Assembly: GCA_938014215.1 (NCBI GenBank)
Contig: CALLRW010000001.1
Span: 62,001 to 126,000, forward strand
Direction: 5' to 3'
Length of the DNA stretch: 64,000 nucleotides
From: an uncultured Alistipes sp.
GTDB taxonomy: Bacteria > Bacteroidota > Bacteroidia > Bacteroidales > Rikenellaceae
Shown: in pieces, positions 47,218 to 56,108 of the stretch
How the letters are laid out: each line of letters begins with the position of its first letter
How positions within the stretch are numbered: position 1 is the stretch's first letter
Notes under the pieces: generated by a model
What the model was told of the DNA's origin: nothing
Seen by the model: only the letters and a program-made list of their open reading frames with translations
Database searches by the model: none
Program-made: the position numbers and the translations under genes

Positions 47218-47817
47218 TCAGGGCATCCACGTGACGATCCCCTCGACGGGATGCGCCTGAAGCCATGTCTCAAGCTCCGCCCGGTTGCGGACACCACCCT
47301 CGATCACCGCCCGGTAGAGGGCGATGCCGGGGATGTGCTCTTCGTCGGGTGTTTCGTATTTCAGCCGCAGGATCGTCTCGCGGGTTTCGGGGGTCAGCAC
47401 CGCCGCAATGCGGTCGGCCACCCGTTCGAAATAGCCCGCCCACGGCGAACCCTCCGCCATTTGGATCAGATCGATCTGCCAGCAGCGGCCATCGTGATCC
47501 TCGTACCGCGCGTGCCATTCGAGACATTGGTCCTCCGCATCGAGCAGATTGGCATACTCCACGCGGCGGATCCGCGGGTTGGCGGCGATGCGGGCCATGG
47601 CTGCAAAGCTCTCCTTCGGGTGCAGCGGGGCCGGCGTGTAGACGTGCAGATCGATGTCGAGGTGCGTGCAGAGCAGCCCTGTGCGGAGCGACCCCACCAC
47701 CTCGGCACGGCCTCCGACCGACTGCCACGCTTCGTGCAGCCCCAGTTCGCGGATGATCTCCCGAGCCCGCTGCTGATTCCCGTCCGCCAGGGCGAGGATC
47801 CTCTTCGTGTTGTCCAT
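47218..47817 (-). CDS. Nucleotidyltransferase-fold protein
   Basis: 199 residues, cytoplasmic. VGSLRTGLLCTHLDIDLHVY at about 41-60 fits the nucleotidyltransferase G-S ... D-x-D motif, and CWQIDLIQM may supply the third acidic residue. No other domain is present. Members of this group include antibiotic nucleotidyltransferases and toxin-like enzymes, but this sequence is not assigned to either. It is followed by a 27-bp tandem array and preceded by the ECF sigma gene. Confidence 0.6.
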   Translation of the reverse strand: MDNTKRILALADGNQQRAREIIRELGLHEAWQSVGGRAEVVGSLRTGLLCTHLDIDLHVYTPAPLHPKESFAAMARIAANPRIRRVEYANLLDAEDQCLEWHARYEDHDGRCWQIDLIQMAEGSPWAGYFERVADRIAAVLTPETRETILRLKYETPDEEHIPGIALYRAVIEGGVRNRAELETWLQAHPVEGIVTWMP

Positions 47818-47879
47818 CGTTTTGTTTGGTTATGAAAAATCCCCGGAGTCGTCGCCTCCGGGGATATATGGTTTCAGTG

Positions 47880-47980
47880 GTTGCCGCCCGTGCTATCCCT
47901 TCTGCGGTTGCCGCCCGCGCTATTCCTTCTGCAATTGTCGCCCGTGCATCCCTTTCTGCAGTTGCCGCCCGTGCTATCTC
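47880..47980. repeat. 27-bp tandem repeat ending inside the recN stop region
   Basis: Units start at 47880, 47907, 47934 and 47961; the core is GTTGCCGCCCGTGCTATCCC. The last partial unit runs into the recN stop codon (47974-47976). There are no spacers, so it is not a CRISPR. Confidence 0.9.
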
Positions 47981-49617
47981 CCCAGCAGAATCCGGGCCTG
48001 CGCTACGGCGGCCTGCGTCACCTGCGAACCCGAGAGCATCTTGGCAATCTCGGCAATGCGGTCGTCATCGCTCAGACGGGTGATCTCCGTGCGGCCGTTT
48101 CGCTTGTAGACCACGAAGTGGGCCGATCCCTTCGAGGCGACCTGCGGCAGATGGGTGATGTCGACGACCTGCATCGATGCCGCGAGCGACTCGATGATCT
48201 CGCCCATGGCGTCGGCAATGCGTCCCGAAACGCCCGTGTCGATTTCGTCGAAGATGATCGTCGGCAGCTGCATCCGCTTGGCCAGCATCGCCTTCAGTGC
48301 CAGCATCACGCGCGAAAGCTCACCGCCCGAGGCGATCCGCTCGACGGGCTGCGGCGTCATGCGCGCATTGGCCGTGAAGAGGTACTGCACCTGATCGCGC
48401 CCCGTGCGGTCGAGCTCCGTGCGGGGCGTCAACTCCACGCGGAACACCGTCTCGGCCATGCCCAGCCGGGCGAGCGTCGCGAGGATCTCCCGCGCAAATC
48501 CCGTTGCGGCCTTTTCACGCGCCTTGTGCAGCCGTTCGGCCAGCGCTTCGGTCTTCGCCGTTGCTTCGGCCAGGGCCTTTTCCGCCGCGGCGATCTCCTC
48601 GTCGCCGTGGACGATGGCGGCCAGCTGTGCGGCGCTCCGTTCGCGCAGGGCGATCAGCTCCGCCTCGTCCGCCACGTGGTATTTCTGCTGGAGGGCGATC
48701 AGCGTGTCGAGCCGCGATGAGAGTTTGTCCAGCCGTTCGGGATCGGCATCCAGCCGTTCGGAGGCGGCCGTCGCCGAGGCGTCGATATCCTTTAACTCCT
48801 CCAGCACGGCGTGCAGCCGGTCGGCATATTCGCTGGCCGAAGGGTAGTGCTCGCGCAGGTGAGTCAGGTTGTTCTCTGCATTTTTCAGCTGCATCAGCAC
48901 GCCGGTCTCATCGCTGTCCAGCGCGTTGCGCAGCCCGGTCAGCGCTTCGCTGATGCGGTCGGCATTCTCCAGCACGGAGAGTTCCGCCTCAATTTCGGCC
49001 TGTTCGCCTTCGCGCAGCGCCGCAGCCGTCAGCTCGTCGGTCTGGAAACGCAGCCACTCTTCGTCGCGGCGGCCGCGTTCGGCCTCCTCGCGCAGGCGGG
49101 CCAGGCGGCGCCGTTCGTCGCACATCCGCGTATATTGTTCGCCGTAGCGGGCCAGCAGTTCGCCGTTCCCGGCCACGGTATCGAGCGCCGAGGTGCGGTA
49201 CTCCTCTGACGAGAGGATCAGATTCTGGTGTTGCGAATGGATGTCGATCAGGCGACTTCCCAGTTCGCGCAGCTGGGTCAACTGTACCGGGACATCGTTG
49301 ACGAAGGCGCGGCTCTTGCCGGCCGGGGTGATGATGCGCGTGAGGGTGGTCTCCTCGGCGTAGTCGAGGTCGTTCTCCTCGAAGAAGGGCTCCAGACCGC
49401 TCCCCGAGAGGTCGAATGTCCCTTCGACCGTGCAGTTGCGGGCGGCATCCTTCATGGCCGATCCGTCGTTCTTGGCCCCCAGCAGCAGGCCGAGGGCTCC
49501 GAGCAGGATCGATTTTCCGGCACCCGTTTCGCCCGTGATGATATTCAGGTGCGGATCCAGCTCCATCTCGAGTTTGTCGATGAGCGCATAGTTTTCAACC
49601 GACAGCCGACGCAACAT
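47974..49617 (-). CDS. recN: DNA repair protein RecN
   Basis: 547 residues. SMC-like ATPase: Walker A ITGETGAGKSILLGAL near residue 30, two coiled-coil stretches at about 150-360, signature RIASGGELSRVMLAL, Walker B TIIFDEIDTGVSG, and HLPQVAS. It acts in recombinational repair of double-strand breaks. It is the last gene of the bamD-rpoZ-coaBC-recN run, separated from coaBC by a 290-bp repeat-filled spacer. Confidence 0.95.
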   Translation of the reverse strand: MLRRLSVENYALIDKLEMELDPHLNIITGETGAGKSILLGALGLLLGAKNDGSAMKDAARNCTVEGTFDLSGSGLEPFFEENDLDYAEETTLTRIITPAGKSRAFVNDVPVQLTQLRELGSRLIDIHSQHQNLILSSEEYRTSALDTVAGNGELLARYGEQYTRMCDERRRLARLREEAERGRRDEEWLRFQTDELTAAALREGEQAEIEAELSVLENADRISEALTGLRNALDSDETGVLMQLKNAENNLTHLREHYPSASEYADRLHAVLEELKDIDASATAASERLDADPERLDKLSSRLDTLIALQQKYHVADEAELIALRERSAAQLAAIVHGDEEIAAAEKALAEATAKTEALAERLHKAREKAATGFAREILATLARLGMAETVFRVELTPRTELDRTGRDQVQYLFTANARMTPQPVERIASGGELSRVMLALKAMLAKRMQLPTIIFDEIDTGVSGRIADAMGEIIESLAASMQVVDITHLPQVASKGSAHFVVYKRNGRTEITRLSDDDRIAEIAKMLSGSQVTQAAVAQARILLGR

Positions 49618-49734
49618 ATCTCTTTGTGATTAAGCTTGTTTCAAACCTGTTTTGTTCGAAGAACGACCTATCGGAAGGTTCCTCCCCTCCCCTTCATCTG
49701 TCGTCTCTCGTTTCCGGCCTTCTCCGGGCACCTG

Positions 49735-49895
49735 CGGGATTCTCTTCGCCTTCCGGAATCTCTTGTGGCCTCCCGGAATCTCTTGCGGCCCTCTCGGAAT
49801 CTCTTGCGGCCCTCCCGGAATCTCTGCGGCCCCTCGGATTCTCTTGCGGCCCCCGGGATTCTCTTGTGCCCCCCGGGATCCTCTCACTTCCCCTC
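49735..49895. repeat. About eight 19-21-bp tandem units between coaBC and recN
   Basis: Consensus CGGAATCTCTTGCGGCCCTC with copies near 49735, 49753, 49773, 49794, 49815, 49834, 49854 and 49875. No gene in 49618-49906. The array ends 12 bp before the coaBC stop. Confidence 0.85.
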
Positions 49896-49906
49896 TCGCC
49901 CCTCGG

Positions 49907-51130
49907 TTAGCGGGTGAAGAGATGCTCGATGCGGTCGGCGATCCGTGCGGCCACCTCGCGCTTCGACATCAGCGGCAACTCTTCCCGGCCCGAGCGGTCG
50001 ATGAGGGTTACCTTGTTCGTGTCGCCGCGGAACCCGGCTCCGGCGTCGCGCAGCGAGTTCAGAACGATGAAGTCGAAATTCTTCTTTTCGAGTTTCGACT
50101 GGGCGTGGGCCTCCTCGTCGTTGGTCTCCAGGGCGAATCCCACCAGCAGTCGGTTGCCCTTGCGGCTGCCGAGCTCGGCGGCGATGTCGCGCGTGCGACG
50201 CAGGCGGATGAACAACTCGCCGTCGCCCTTCTTGAGTTTGGTATCCGAGACGGTTTCGGGGGTGTAGTCGGCCACGGCGGCACACATCACCGCACCGTCG
50301 GCCTCGTCGAAGGCCTTGACCGTCGCTTCGTACATGTCGTCGGCCGAGAGGACGTCCACACGATCGACTCCCGGCGGTACGGGCAGCGCCGTCCGACCCG
50401 AGACGAGCGTTACCGAGGCTCCTCTTGCGGCCAGTTTGCCGGCGATGGCGTAGCCCATCTTGCCCGACGAGTGGTTCGAGATGAAACGCACCGGATCGAT
50501 GGCCTCGATCGTGGCTCCGGCGGTAACGATCAGCCGTTTACCGGCGAGCGTCTTTTTTTTTTCGTCGAGCAGGTCGGCGACGAATCCGGCAATCTCGGCC
50601 GGTTCGGCCATCCGGCCCTTTCCGGTCAGACCGCTGGCCAGTTCACCCTCGGCGGGTTCGACGATCCGCACTCCGCGGCCGGCCAGCGTGCGGAGATTCT
50701 GCTGCGTGGCCGGGTGGGCATACATGTCGAGGTCCATGGCCGGAGCCACGACCACCGGACAGCGTGCCGAGAGGTAGGTCGTCAGCAGCAGGTTGTCGGC
50801 CACACCCGTCGCCATCTTGGCCAGGGTGTTTGCCGTAGCCGGGGCGATCAGGTAGCAGTCGGCCCATTCGCCGAGCGAGACATGGGAGTTCCAGGCGCCG
50901 TTCTCGGGGTTGAAGAACTCCACGAGGATGGGGTTCTTCGAGAGGGTGGCCATCGTCAGCGGGGTGATGAACTGTTTGGCCAGGGGGGTCATCACCACGC
51001 GGACCTCGGCGCCTGCGGTCTTCAATAAACGACACAGCATGGCAGCCTTGTAGGCTGCTATGCTGCCAGTGATGCCGAGCAGGATGCGGCGTCCGGCCAA
51101 CGGTGCGGACGCAGCCTGTGCGGATGCCAT
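49907..51130 (-). CDS. coaBC: Bifunctional phosphopantothenoylcysteine decarboxylase/phosphopantothenate-cysteine ligase
   Basis: 407 residues. The CoaC half has ILLGITGSIAAYKAAMLCR, the active-site His in NSHVSLGEWAD, and APAMDLDMY. The CoaB half has VTAGATIEAIDPVRFISNHS, MGYAIAG and AVADYTPE. The enzyme makes 4'-phosphopantetheine for coenzyme A. It is 10 bp downstream of rpoZ. Confidence 0.96.
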   Translation of the reverse strand: MASAQAASAPLAGRRILLGITGSIAAYKAAMLCRLLKTAGAEVRVVMTPLAKQFITPLTMATLSKNPILVEFFNPENGAWNSHVSLGEWADCYLIAPATANTLAKMATGVADNLLLTTYLSARCPVVVAPAMDLDMYAHPATQQNLRTLAGRGVRIVEPAEGELASGLTGKGRMAEPAEIAGFVADLLDEKKKTLAGKRLIVTAGATIEAIDPVRFISNHSSGKMGYAIAGKLAARGASVTLVSGRTALPVPPGVDRVDVLSADDMYEATVKAFDEADGAVMCAAVADYTPETVSDTKLKKGDGELFIRLRRTRDIAAELGSRKGNRLLVGFALETNDEEAHAQSKLEKKNFDFIVLNSLRDAGAGFRGDTNKVTLIDRSGREELPLMSKREVAARIADRIEHLFTR

Positions 51131-51140
51131 AATCGCGGGT

Positions 51141-51473
51141 TTAGATCTCCTTGAACGTACCGTCCTTGCCCTCCTTGTAGACCAGTTCGTGGTCGAGGAA
51201 CTCCTCCGTGGCGATGATCGTCGGTTTGGGCAGGCGCTCGTAGTAGCGCGAGATCTCGATCTGCTCGCGGTTCTCGAAGGTCTCCTCCATGGTGTCGGTC
51301 GGCGACGAGAAGTCGGCGAGCTTGCGGTTGAGCTCCGTCTTGAGCTCGGTAGCGATCTGATTGGCGCGGCGGGCGATGATGTTGATGCTCTTGTAGACGT
51401 TGCCGGTCTCCTTGTCCAGATCCACCAGCTTGCGCGTGATGGTGTTGTTGGGGATGTTCTTCTTGATTTCCAT
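51141..51473 (-). CDS. rpoZ: RNA polymerase omega-like subunit
   Basis: 110 residues from the ATG at 51473 (MEIKKNIPNNTITRKLVDL). The longer frame overlaps bamD and is rejected. The omega core is in TGNVYKSINIIARRANQIA, followed by the Bacteroidetes-type C-terminal part ETFENREQIEISRYYERLP. It stabilises the beta' subunit. It starts one base after the bamD stop, so translation is likely coupled. Confidence 0.88.
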   Translation of the reverse strand: MEIKKNIPNNTITRKLVDLDKETGNVYKSINIIARRANQIATELKTELNRKLADFSSPTDTMEETFENREQIEISRYYERLPKPTIIATEEFLDHELVYKEGKDGTFKEI

Positions 51474-51474
51474 C

Positions 51475-52293
51475 TTATATGTTGTTGTCCTTGTTGTTAC
51501 GGTCGAGGTAGTCGCGGGCGTGCTTGGCCATGCGTTCCAGTTCGCGGGCATGGGTCGATTCGGGGAACTCCTCCTTGAACGAGAGGTATGAATCGAGCAT
51601 GGCCAGATAGCGGTCGGTCTGCTTGCTGGCGATCGAGTTGCTGGCGAAGCGGTAGCTGGCGTCGACGATCAGATACATGATCTCCTCGCGGTGCTTGCTT
51701 TCGGGATACTCCTTCAGGGCGTTCTTCAGCGCCACGATGGCCGACTTGTAGCGGCCGATCTTATAATAGGTGTAGGCGTTCAGATAGGCCTTTTCGTGGA
51801 GACGTTCGGTAAGTTCGTTGTTGATCTGCTTGAAGTGTTCGATGCGGCTGCTGTGGGGGTAGCGCGACATGAACTCGTTGATGGCGATCAGGGCGTGGCC
51901 GGTCATGGTCTGGTCGCGCGAGGGGCTGGGCGAGAGGAAGTAGAAGCAGAGGGCATACATTCCTTCGGCATCCTCGATAAAGGCGCTGCGGCCGAATTTG
52001 CGGCGGAAGTCGTCGAGTTCGGTCGAGGCGGTCTCCCAGTCGTGGTTCTTGAAGCGGCAGTAGGCCTTGTAGAACGAGACGGTATCCTCGCGGGAGGTGC
52101 CCTGATAGTAGTGCTCGACGCCTTCGAAGAGGGTGATGGCCCGCTGCCACTTGCCCTTGTCGTAATACTCCAGCGCCTTGCTGTAGATCAGTTCGGGTTG
52201 CCCGCTTTTCAGGAGCGCGTTCATGCCGGAGCATCCGCTCAGGAAGAGAGCGGCAGCCACGGCGCAGAGGGCGTATGAGAAAATCTGCTTCAT
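51475..52293 (-). CDS. bamD: Outer membrane protein assembly factor BamD
   Basis: 272 residues. Lipobox FLSGCSG near residue 20. Five TPR-like repeats begin with ALEYYDKGKWQRAITLFEG and include AYCRFKNHDWETASTELDDF. It is the essential lipoprotein partner of BamA in outer-membrane protein insertion. First gene of bamD-rpoZ-coaBC, with its own promoter. Confidence 0.93.
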   Translation of the reverse strand: MKQIFSYALCAVAAALFLSGCSGMNALLKSGQPELIYSKALEYYDKGKWQRAITLFEGVEHYYQGTSREDTVSFYKAYCRFKNHDWETASTELDDFRRKFGRSAFIEDAEGMYALCFYFLSPSPSRDQTMTGHALIAINEFMSRYPHSSRIEHFKQINNELTERLHEKAYLNAYTYYKIGRYKSAIVALKNALKEYPESKHREEIMYLIVDASYRFASNSIASKQTDRYLAMLDSYLSFKEEFPESTHARELERMAKHARDYLDRNNKDNNI

Positions 52294-52322
52294 TTGAGAA
52301 TCTTTTACGGCGCTTTATCGCG

Positions 52323-52354
52323 CAAAGTTACGCATAAATTAACGATTTGCCAAA
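52323..52354 (-). promoter_or_regulatory. Promoter of bamD-rpoZ-coaBC
   Basis: TTTG (52351-52354), 20 bp, TAACTTTG (52323-52330) on the minus strand. Confidence 0.65.
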
Positions 52355-52501
52355 AAAATTATTGTATCCCGCCCGTGCGAAACGGACGATTCGCGACGGT
52401 CGTTCCGGGGGGCCTGCGCCCGGGGAGTTGACCGGTGCCCGGCGGCCGCTGTGGGATCCCTCGCTGCGGGTCGGACAAAGGCCCGCCGGCCGCGAAAAAG
52501 A

Positions 52502-52533
52502 TTTGGAAATATGGATTATCCTTCTTATCTTTG
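52502..52533 (+). promoter_or_regulatory. Promoter of greA
   Basis: TTTG (52502-52505), 20 bp, TATCTTTG (52526-52533). It gives a leader of about 107 nt before greA. The rest of the bamD-greA spacer (52355-52501) shows nothing recognisable. Confidence 0.7.
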
Positions 52534-52553
52534 CCTTAGATCAATAAGGGGTT

Positions 52554-52628
52554 CTGGCCTTCACGGGCCAGGATTCTTGTTTTTTTACGTTTTTTCGTTT
52601 TTGGAAGGCCCCGCTCCGGCCGGGGTCT
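52554..52628 (+). promoter_or_regulatory. Two hairpins in the greA leader, the first terminator-like
   Basis: CTGGCC (52554-52559) pairs with GGCCAG (52566-52571), followed by GATTCTTGTTTTTTT. A second hairpin has CCCCG / CGGGG arms near 52609-52625, just before greA. The layout suggests attenuation or a leader-regulated start. No known riboswitch was recognised. Confidence 0.45.
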
Positions 52629-52646
52629 CGGGAAAAATATTGAATT

Positions 52647-53123
52647 ATGGCAAAAGAGACTATTTATCTGACTGCCGAAGGTTACAAGAAACTCAAGGAC
52701 GAACTCGACCACATGCGTTCGGTCGAGCGTCCGGCCATCTCGGCAGCGATTGCCGAGGCACGCGACAAGGGTGACCTTTCGGAGAACGCGGAGTATGATG
52801 CGGCCCGCGAGGCACAGGGGCTGCTGGAGATGCGTATCGCCAAGCTGGAGGATACGATCGCCAATGCCCGGGTGATCGACGAATCGAAGATCGACAAGAG
52901 CAAGGTCCAGATCCTGAGCAAGGTGACGCTGCTGAACCACAACAACAACAAGCAGATGACCTACACGATCGTCGCCGAACACGAGGCCAACCTCCGCGAA
53001 GGCAAGCTCGCCATCGGCACCCCCATCGCCAAGGCCCTGCTCGGCCACAAGAAGGGCGATCGGGTGGATGTGGATGTCCCGGCCGGGACGATCCACTTCG
53101 AGATCCTCGACATTTCGATCTGA
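52647..53123 (+). CDS. greA: Transcription elongation factor GreA
   Basis: 158 residues. N-terminal coiled coil with LTAEGYKKLKDELDHM and the catalytic tip ARDKGDLSENAEYDAAREAQ (Asp and Glu for RNA cleavage). The C-terminal FKBP-like domain ends with GTPIAKALLGHKKGDRVDV. It rescues backtracked RNA polymerase. Single gene with terminator. Confidence 0.97.
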   Translation: MAKETIYLTAEGYKKLKDELDHMRSVERPAISAAIAEARDKGDLSENAEYDAAREAQGLLEMRIAKLEDTIANARVIDESKIDKSKVQILSKVTLLNHNNNKQMTYTIVAEHEANLREGKLAIGTPIAKALLGHKKGDRVDVDVPAGTIHFEILDISI

Positions 53124-53209
53124 TGCCCCGCCTCTCCGGGGCGCCGTCCGCGTCCCGGGGGATGCCGGATGTGACATACAACCTACTAACAATTAGGTAT
53201 TTTTGCTGG

Positions 53210-53235
53210 GACCGCTTGCTGCGGTCTTTTTTTTT
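53210..53235 (+). terminator. Terminator of greA
   Basis: GACCGC, loop TTGCT, GCGGTC, then nine T. It abuts the putative -7 box (TACCTTCG, 53237-53244) of the next gene. Confidence 0.8.
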
Positions 53236-53250
53236 GTACCTTCGTCCCCG

Positions 53251-53586
53251 ATGAAGATGCACCTCCGCACCCGACGTTTCGCGGCCGCCTTTCTGTTGCT
53301 GGCCCTGCTCGCAGCCTATGCGGGCCAGAAGGTGCATATCTACCTCGAAGACCACGCCCACTTCGCCGCCCACTGCGGCGATCTCGTGCCCGACAACGGC
53401 GCCCGCGAGAGCGTGGTCGAATACTGTCCGGTCGACCATTACCACTTTTTCCCCTATCTCACGCAGAGCGCTCCCGCGCCGCAGTTCGAGGCCGAGGTGC
53501 TGGCCGTTGTGCCGCCCGAAGCCACCCGCTGCCGTTGCGCATGGCTGGTGACGGGGATCCTGCTGCGGGCCCCTCCCCGGGGATGA
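53251..53586 (+). CDS. Small secreted His/Cys-rich protein upstream of a TonB receptor
   Basis: 111 residues from the ATG at 53251 (MKMHLRTRRFAAAFLLL); the second Met codon at 53257 is also possible. N-terminal signal/membrane segment at 8-25. The mature part has clustered potential metal ligands: LEDHAHFAAHCGD, VEYCPVDHYHFF and ATRCRCAW. The family was not recognised. It lies 161 bp before a TonB-dependent receptor in the same direction, so a role in metal handling with that receptor is plausible but inferred. The predicted transcription start is almost at the ATG. Confidence 0.6.
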   Translation: MKMHLRTRRFAAAFLLLALLAAYAGQKVHIYLEDHAHFAAHCGDLVPDNGARESVVEYCPVDHYHFFPYLTQSAPAPQFEAEVLAVVPPEATRCRCAWLVTGILLRAPPRG

Positions 53587-53747
53587 TCCCCTGTGCTGTC
53601 CGACAAGCCCGGACACCGCTTCGGCTCCGGGTCTGACTCCTGCCTTCCGGCGGGAGAACGACCCCCGTCTGTCCCTGCGGCAACTGCCGCAACGGCCTCC
53701 GCCTTCGGGTTACGGGCCGAGTTACAAACCCAAACCGACTTTTTCCC

Positions 53748-56057
53748 ATGAAACGAATACTTTTGTCGGCCCTCTTTGCCTGGGGGCTGACCCTTCTCGG
53801 CGCCGCGGGTGCCGAGGCTCCGCGCAAGGGGACCGATGCCAACCTCTTCGGCCACGTCGTCGACCGCGCCACGCACGAACATATTCCCTATGCCACCGTC
53901 TCGGTGGTCGGCACGCCCCTCGGCACGACGACCGATGCCTCGGGACACTACTTCCTGAAGAACCTCCCCGAGGGCGAACTGACCGTCGAGGTCCGCGCCC
54001 TGGGTTACGCCGCGCAGCAGGCCACGGTCCGGCTCGAACGCGGTGCGACGCGCGAACTGAACTTCGAAGTCTCGGAGAGCGGCATCTCGATGGACGAGGT
54101 GGTGGTCTCGGCGAGCCGTTCGGCCAGGCTGCGGCGCGAGGCTCCGGCGCTGGTGAGCGTCCTCGATGCGGGGCTTTTCGAACGGGCCAACGCCTCGTGT
54201 CTGGCCCAGGGGCTTTCGTTCCAGCCCGGCGTGCGGGTCGAGGACGACTGCCAGAACTGCGGCTTCACGCAGGTCCGCATCAACGGCCTCGACGGCCACT
54301 ATTCGCAGATCCTGGTCGATTCGCATCCTGTATTTTCGGCCCTGACGGGGGTCTACGGCCTCGAGCAGATTCCGGCCAACATGATCGAACGGGTCGAGGT
54401 GCTGCGCGGCGGCGGTTCGGCACTCTACGGTTCGTCGGCCATCGGCGGGACGATCAACGTCATCACGAAGGACCCGACACGCAGCTCGGCGCAGTTCTCC
54501 CACACGCTCCAGTCGCTCGGCGGCAGCAACGCCTACGACAACAACACGATGCTCAACGCCTCGATTGTCTCCGAGAGCGGGCGGGCCGGGGTCGGCATCT
54601 TCGGCCAGAGTCGTCATCGCTCGGGTTACGACCACGACGGCGACGGCTTTACGGAGCTGCCCCTGCTCGACAGCCGTTCGCTGGGGCTGCGGTCGTTCTT
54701 CCGCACGGGGGCCTATTCGCGCATCACGGCCCAGTACCACCATCTGAACGAGTACCGTCGGGGCGGCGATCAACTCAAGCGTCCGCCTCACGAGGCGCTC
54801 GTGGCCGAGCAGACCGACCATACGATCGACGGCGGCAGCCTCTCGTTCGACCTCTCGTCGGCCGACCGCAGCAACCGCTTCAATGCCTACTTCTCGTTCC
54901 AGAACACAGCCCGCAAGAGCTATTACGGCAGCCATCGCGATTCGCTGGCCTACGGCACGACGCGTGATCTGGTGATGGCCTCGGGCGTGCAGTATGTCCA
55001 CGCCTTCGACCGGCTGTGGTTCCTGCCGGCGGAGCTGACCCTCGGCGCCGAATACAGTTACGACGACCTCCACGACCGTTCGATCGGTTACGACATCCGC
55101 ACCGACCAGCGCGTGCACATCGTCGGCGGCTATTTCCAGAACGAGTGGAAGAGTCCCCGGTGGTCGTTTCTGCTCGGCGGGCGATTGGACAAGCACAATC
55201 TGGTCGACCATCCGATCTTCAGTCCGCGGGTCAACCTGCGTTTCAACCCTTCGGAGGCGGTCAACCTGCGTCTGAGCTACGCCGCCGGCTATCGTGCCCC
55301 GCAGGCCTTCGACGAGGACATGCACATCGCCATCGTGGGCGGCGAGCGGGTGCGGATCCGCCTGGCTGACAACCTCCGCGAGGAGCGTTCGCACAGCGTC
55401 AGCCTCTCGGCCGACCTCTATCGCAACTTCGGCTCGGTGCAGACCAATCTGCTTGTCGAGGGTTTCTACACGCGGCTGGAGGATGTCTTTGCGCTGCGCG
55501 ATATCGCTGAGACGGCCGACGGCGGCAAGATCAAGGAGCGTTACAACGGTTCGGGGGCGACGGTGGCCGGCTTCAACATCGAGGGACGTGCGGTCTTCAC
55601 CCGTTGGTTCGAGCTGCAGGCCGGCATGACCTGGCAGCGCAGCCGATATGCCCGGCCCGAGCAGTGGAGCGAGGATCCGGAGGTGGCCCCCGTTCGGCGG
55701 ATGTTCCGCACGCCGGATCTCTACGGTTACTTCACCGCCTCGTTCAAGCCGTGGCGGCGCCTGACGGCCGACCTCTCGGGAACCTGCACGGGCTCGATGC
55801 TCGTCCAGCACATGGCCGGTTCGGGCGTTGCGCGGGATATGGCGGTCACGACGCCGGCCTTCTGCGACGTGAATCTGCGCGTGGCCTACGACTGGCGTAT
55901 CTACCGCGAGATCACCCTCCAGCTCTACGGCGGGGTGCAGAACCTCTTCAACGCCTATCAGCGCGATTTCGACCGCGGTGCCGACCGTGATTCGGGGTAT
56001 GTCTACGGCCCTTCGCTGCCGCGCAGCTGGCTCGTCGGAGCGAAGATCAGTTTCTGA
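53748..56057 (+). CDS. TonB-dependent receptor with carboxypeptidase-D-like domain
   Basis: 769 residues. Signal peptide 1-22, then a beta-sandwich domain at about 33-115 (LFGHVVDRATHEHIPYATV, TTTDASGHYFLKNLPEGEL). The plug contains DDCQNCGFTQVRINGLDG and NMIERVEVLRGGGSALYGS. The barrel ends in SWLVGAKISF with terminal Phe. The CQNCGFTQVR plug group is common in Bacteroidetes and is usually not SusC-like, so the cargo is more likely a metal, haem or corrinoid than a glycan. The small His/Cys-rich gene upstream supports a metal link. Confidence 0.88.
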   Translation: MKRILLSALFAWGLTLLGAAGAEAPRKGTDANLFGHVVDRATHEHIPYATVSVVGTPLGTTTDASGHYFLKNLPEGELTVEVRALGYAAQQATVRLERGATRELNFEVSESGISMDEVVVSASRSARLRREAPALVSVLDAGLFERANASCLAQGLSFQPGVRVEDDCQNCGFTQVRINGLDGHYSQILVDSHPVFSALTGVYGLEQIPANMIERVEVLRGGGSALYGSSAIGGTINVITKDPTRSSAQFSHTLQSLGGSNAYDNNTMLNASIVSESGRAGVGIFGQSRHRSGYDHDGDGFTELPLLDSRSLGLRSFFRTGAYSRITAQYHHLNEYRRGGDQLKRPPHEALVAEQTDHTIDGGSLSFDLSSADRSNRFNAYFSFQNTARKSYYGSHRDSLAYGTTRDLVMASGVQYVHAFDRLWFLPAELTLGAEYSYDDLHDRSIGYDIRTDQRVHIVGGYFQNEWKSPRWSFLLGGRLDKHNLVDHPIFSPRVNLRFNPSEAVNLRLSYAAGYRAPQAFDEDMHIAIVGGERVRIRLADNLREERSHSVSLSADLYRNFGSVQTNLLVEGFYTRLEDVFALRDIAETADGGKIKERYNGSGATVAGFNIEGRAVFTRWFELQAGMTWQRSRYARPEQWSEDPEVAPVRRMFRTPDLYGYFTASFKPWRRLTADLSGTCTGSMLVQHMAGSGVARDMAVTTPAFCDVNLRVAYDWRIYREITLQLYGGVQNLFNAYQRDFDRGADRDSGYVYGPSLPRSWLVGAKISF

Positions 56058-56080
56058 TCCGGCTTGCCTGTCGACACGAA

Positions 56081-56108
56081 AAAGGCCCCGATAGCTATCG
56101 GGGCCTTT
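56081..56108 (+). terminator. Terminator of the TonB-dependent receptor gene
   Basis: A 28-bp perfect palindrome with arms AAAGGCCCCGATAG / CTATCGGGGCCTTT, 24 bp after the stop. Confidence 0.8.

Noticed and set aside
47880..47980. Possible CRISPR array
   Set aside because: The 27-bp units are directly adjacent without spacers, and no cas genes are present.
53587..53747. Riboswitch (cobalamin-type) before the TonB receptor
   Set aside because: The 160-nt leader is structured and GC-rich, but none of the conserved cobalamin boxes could be found.
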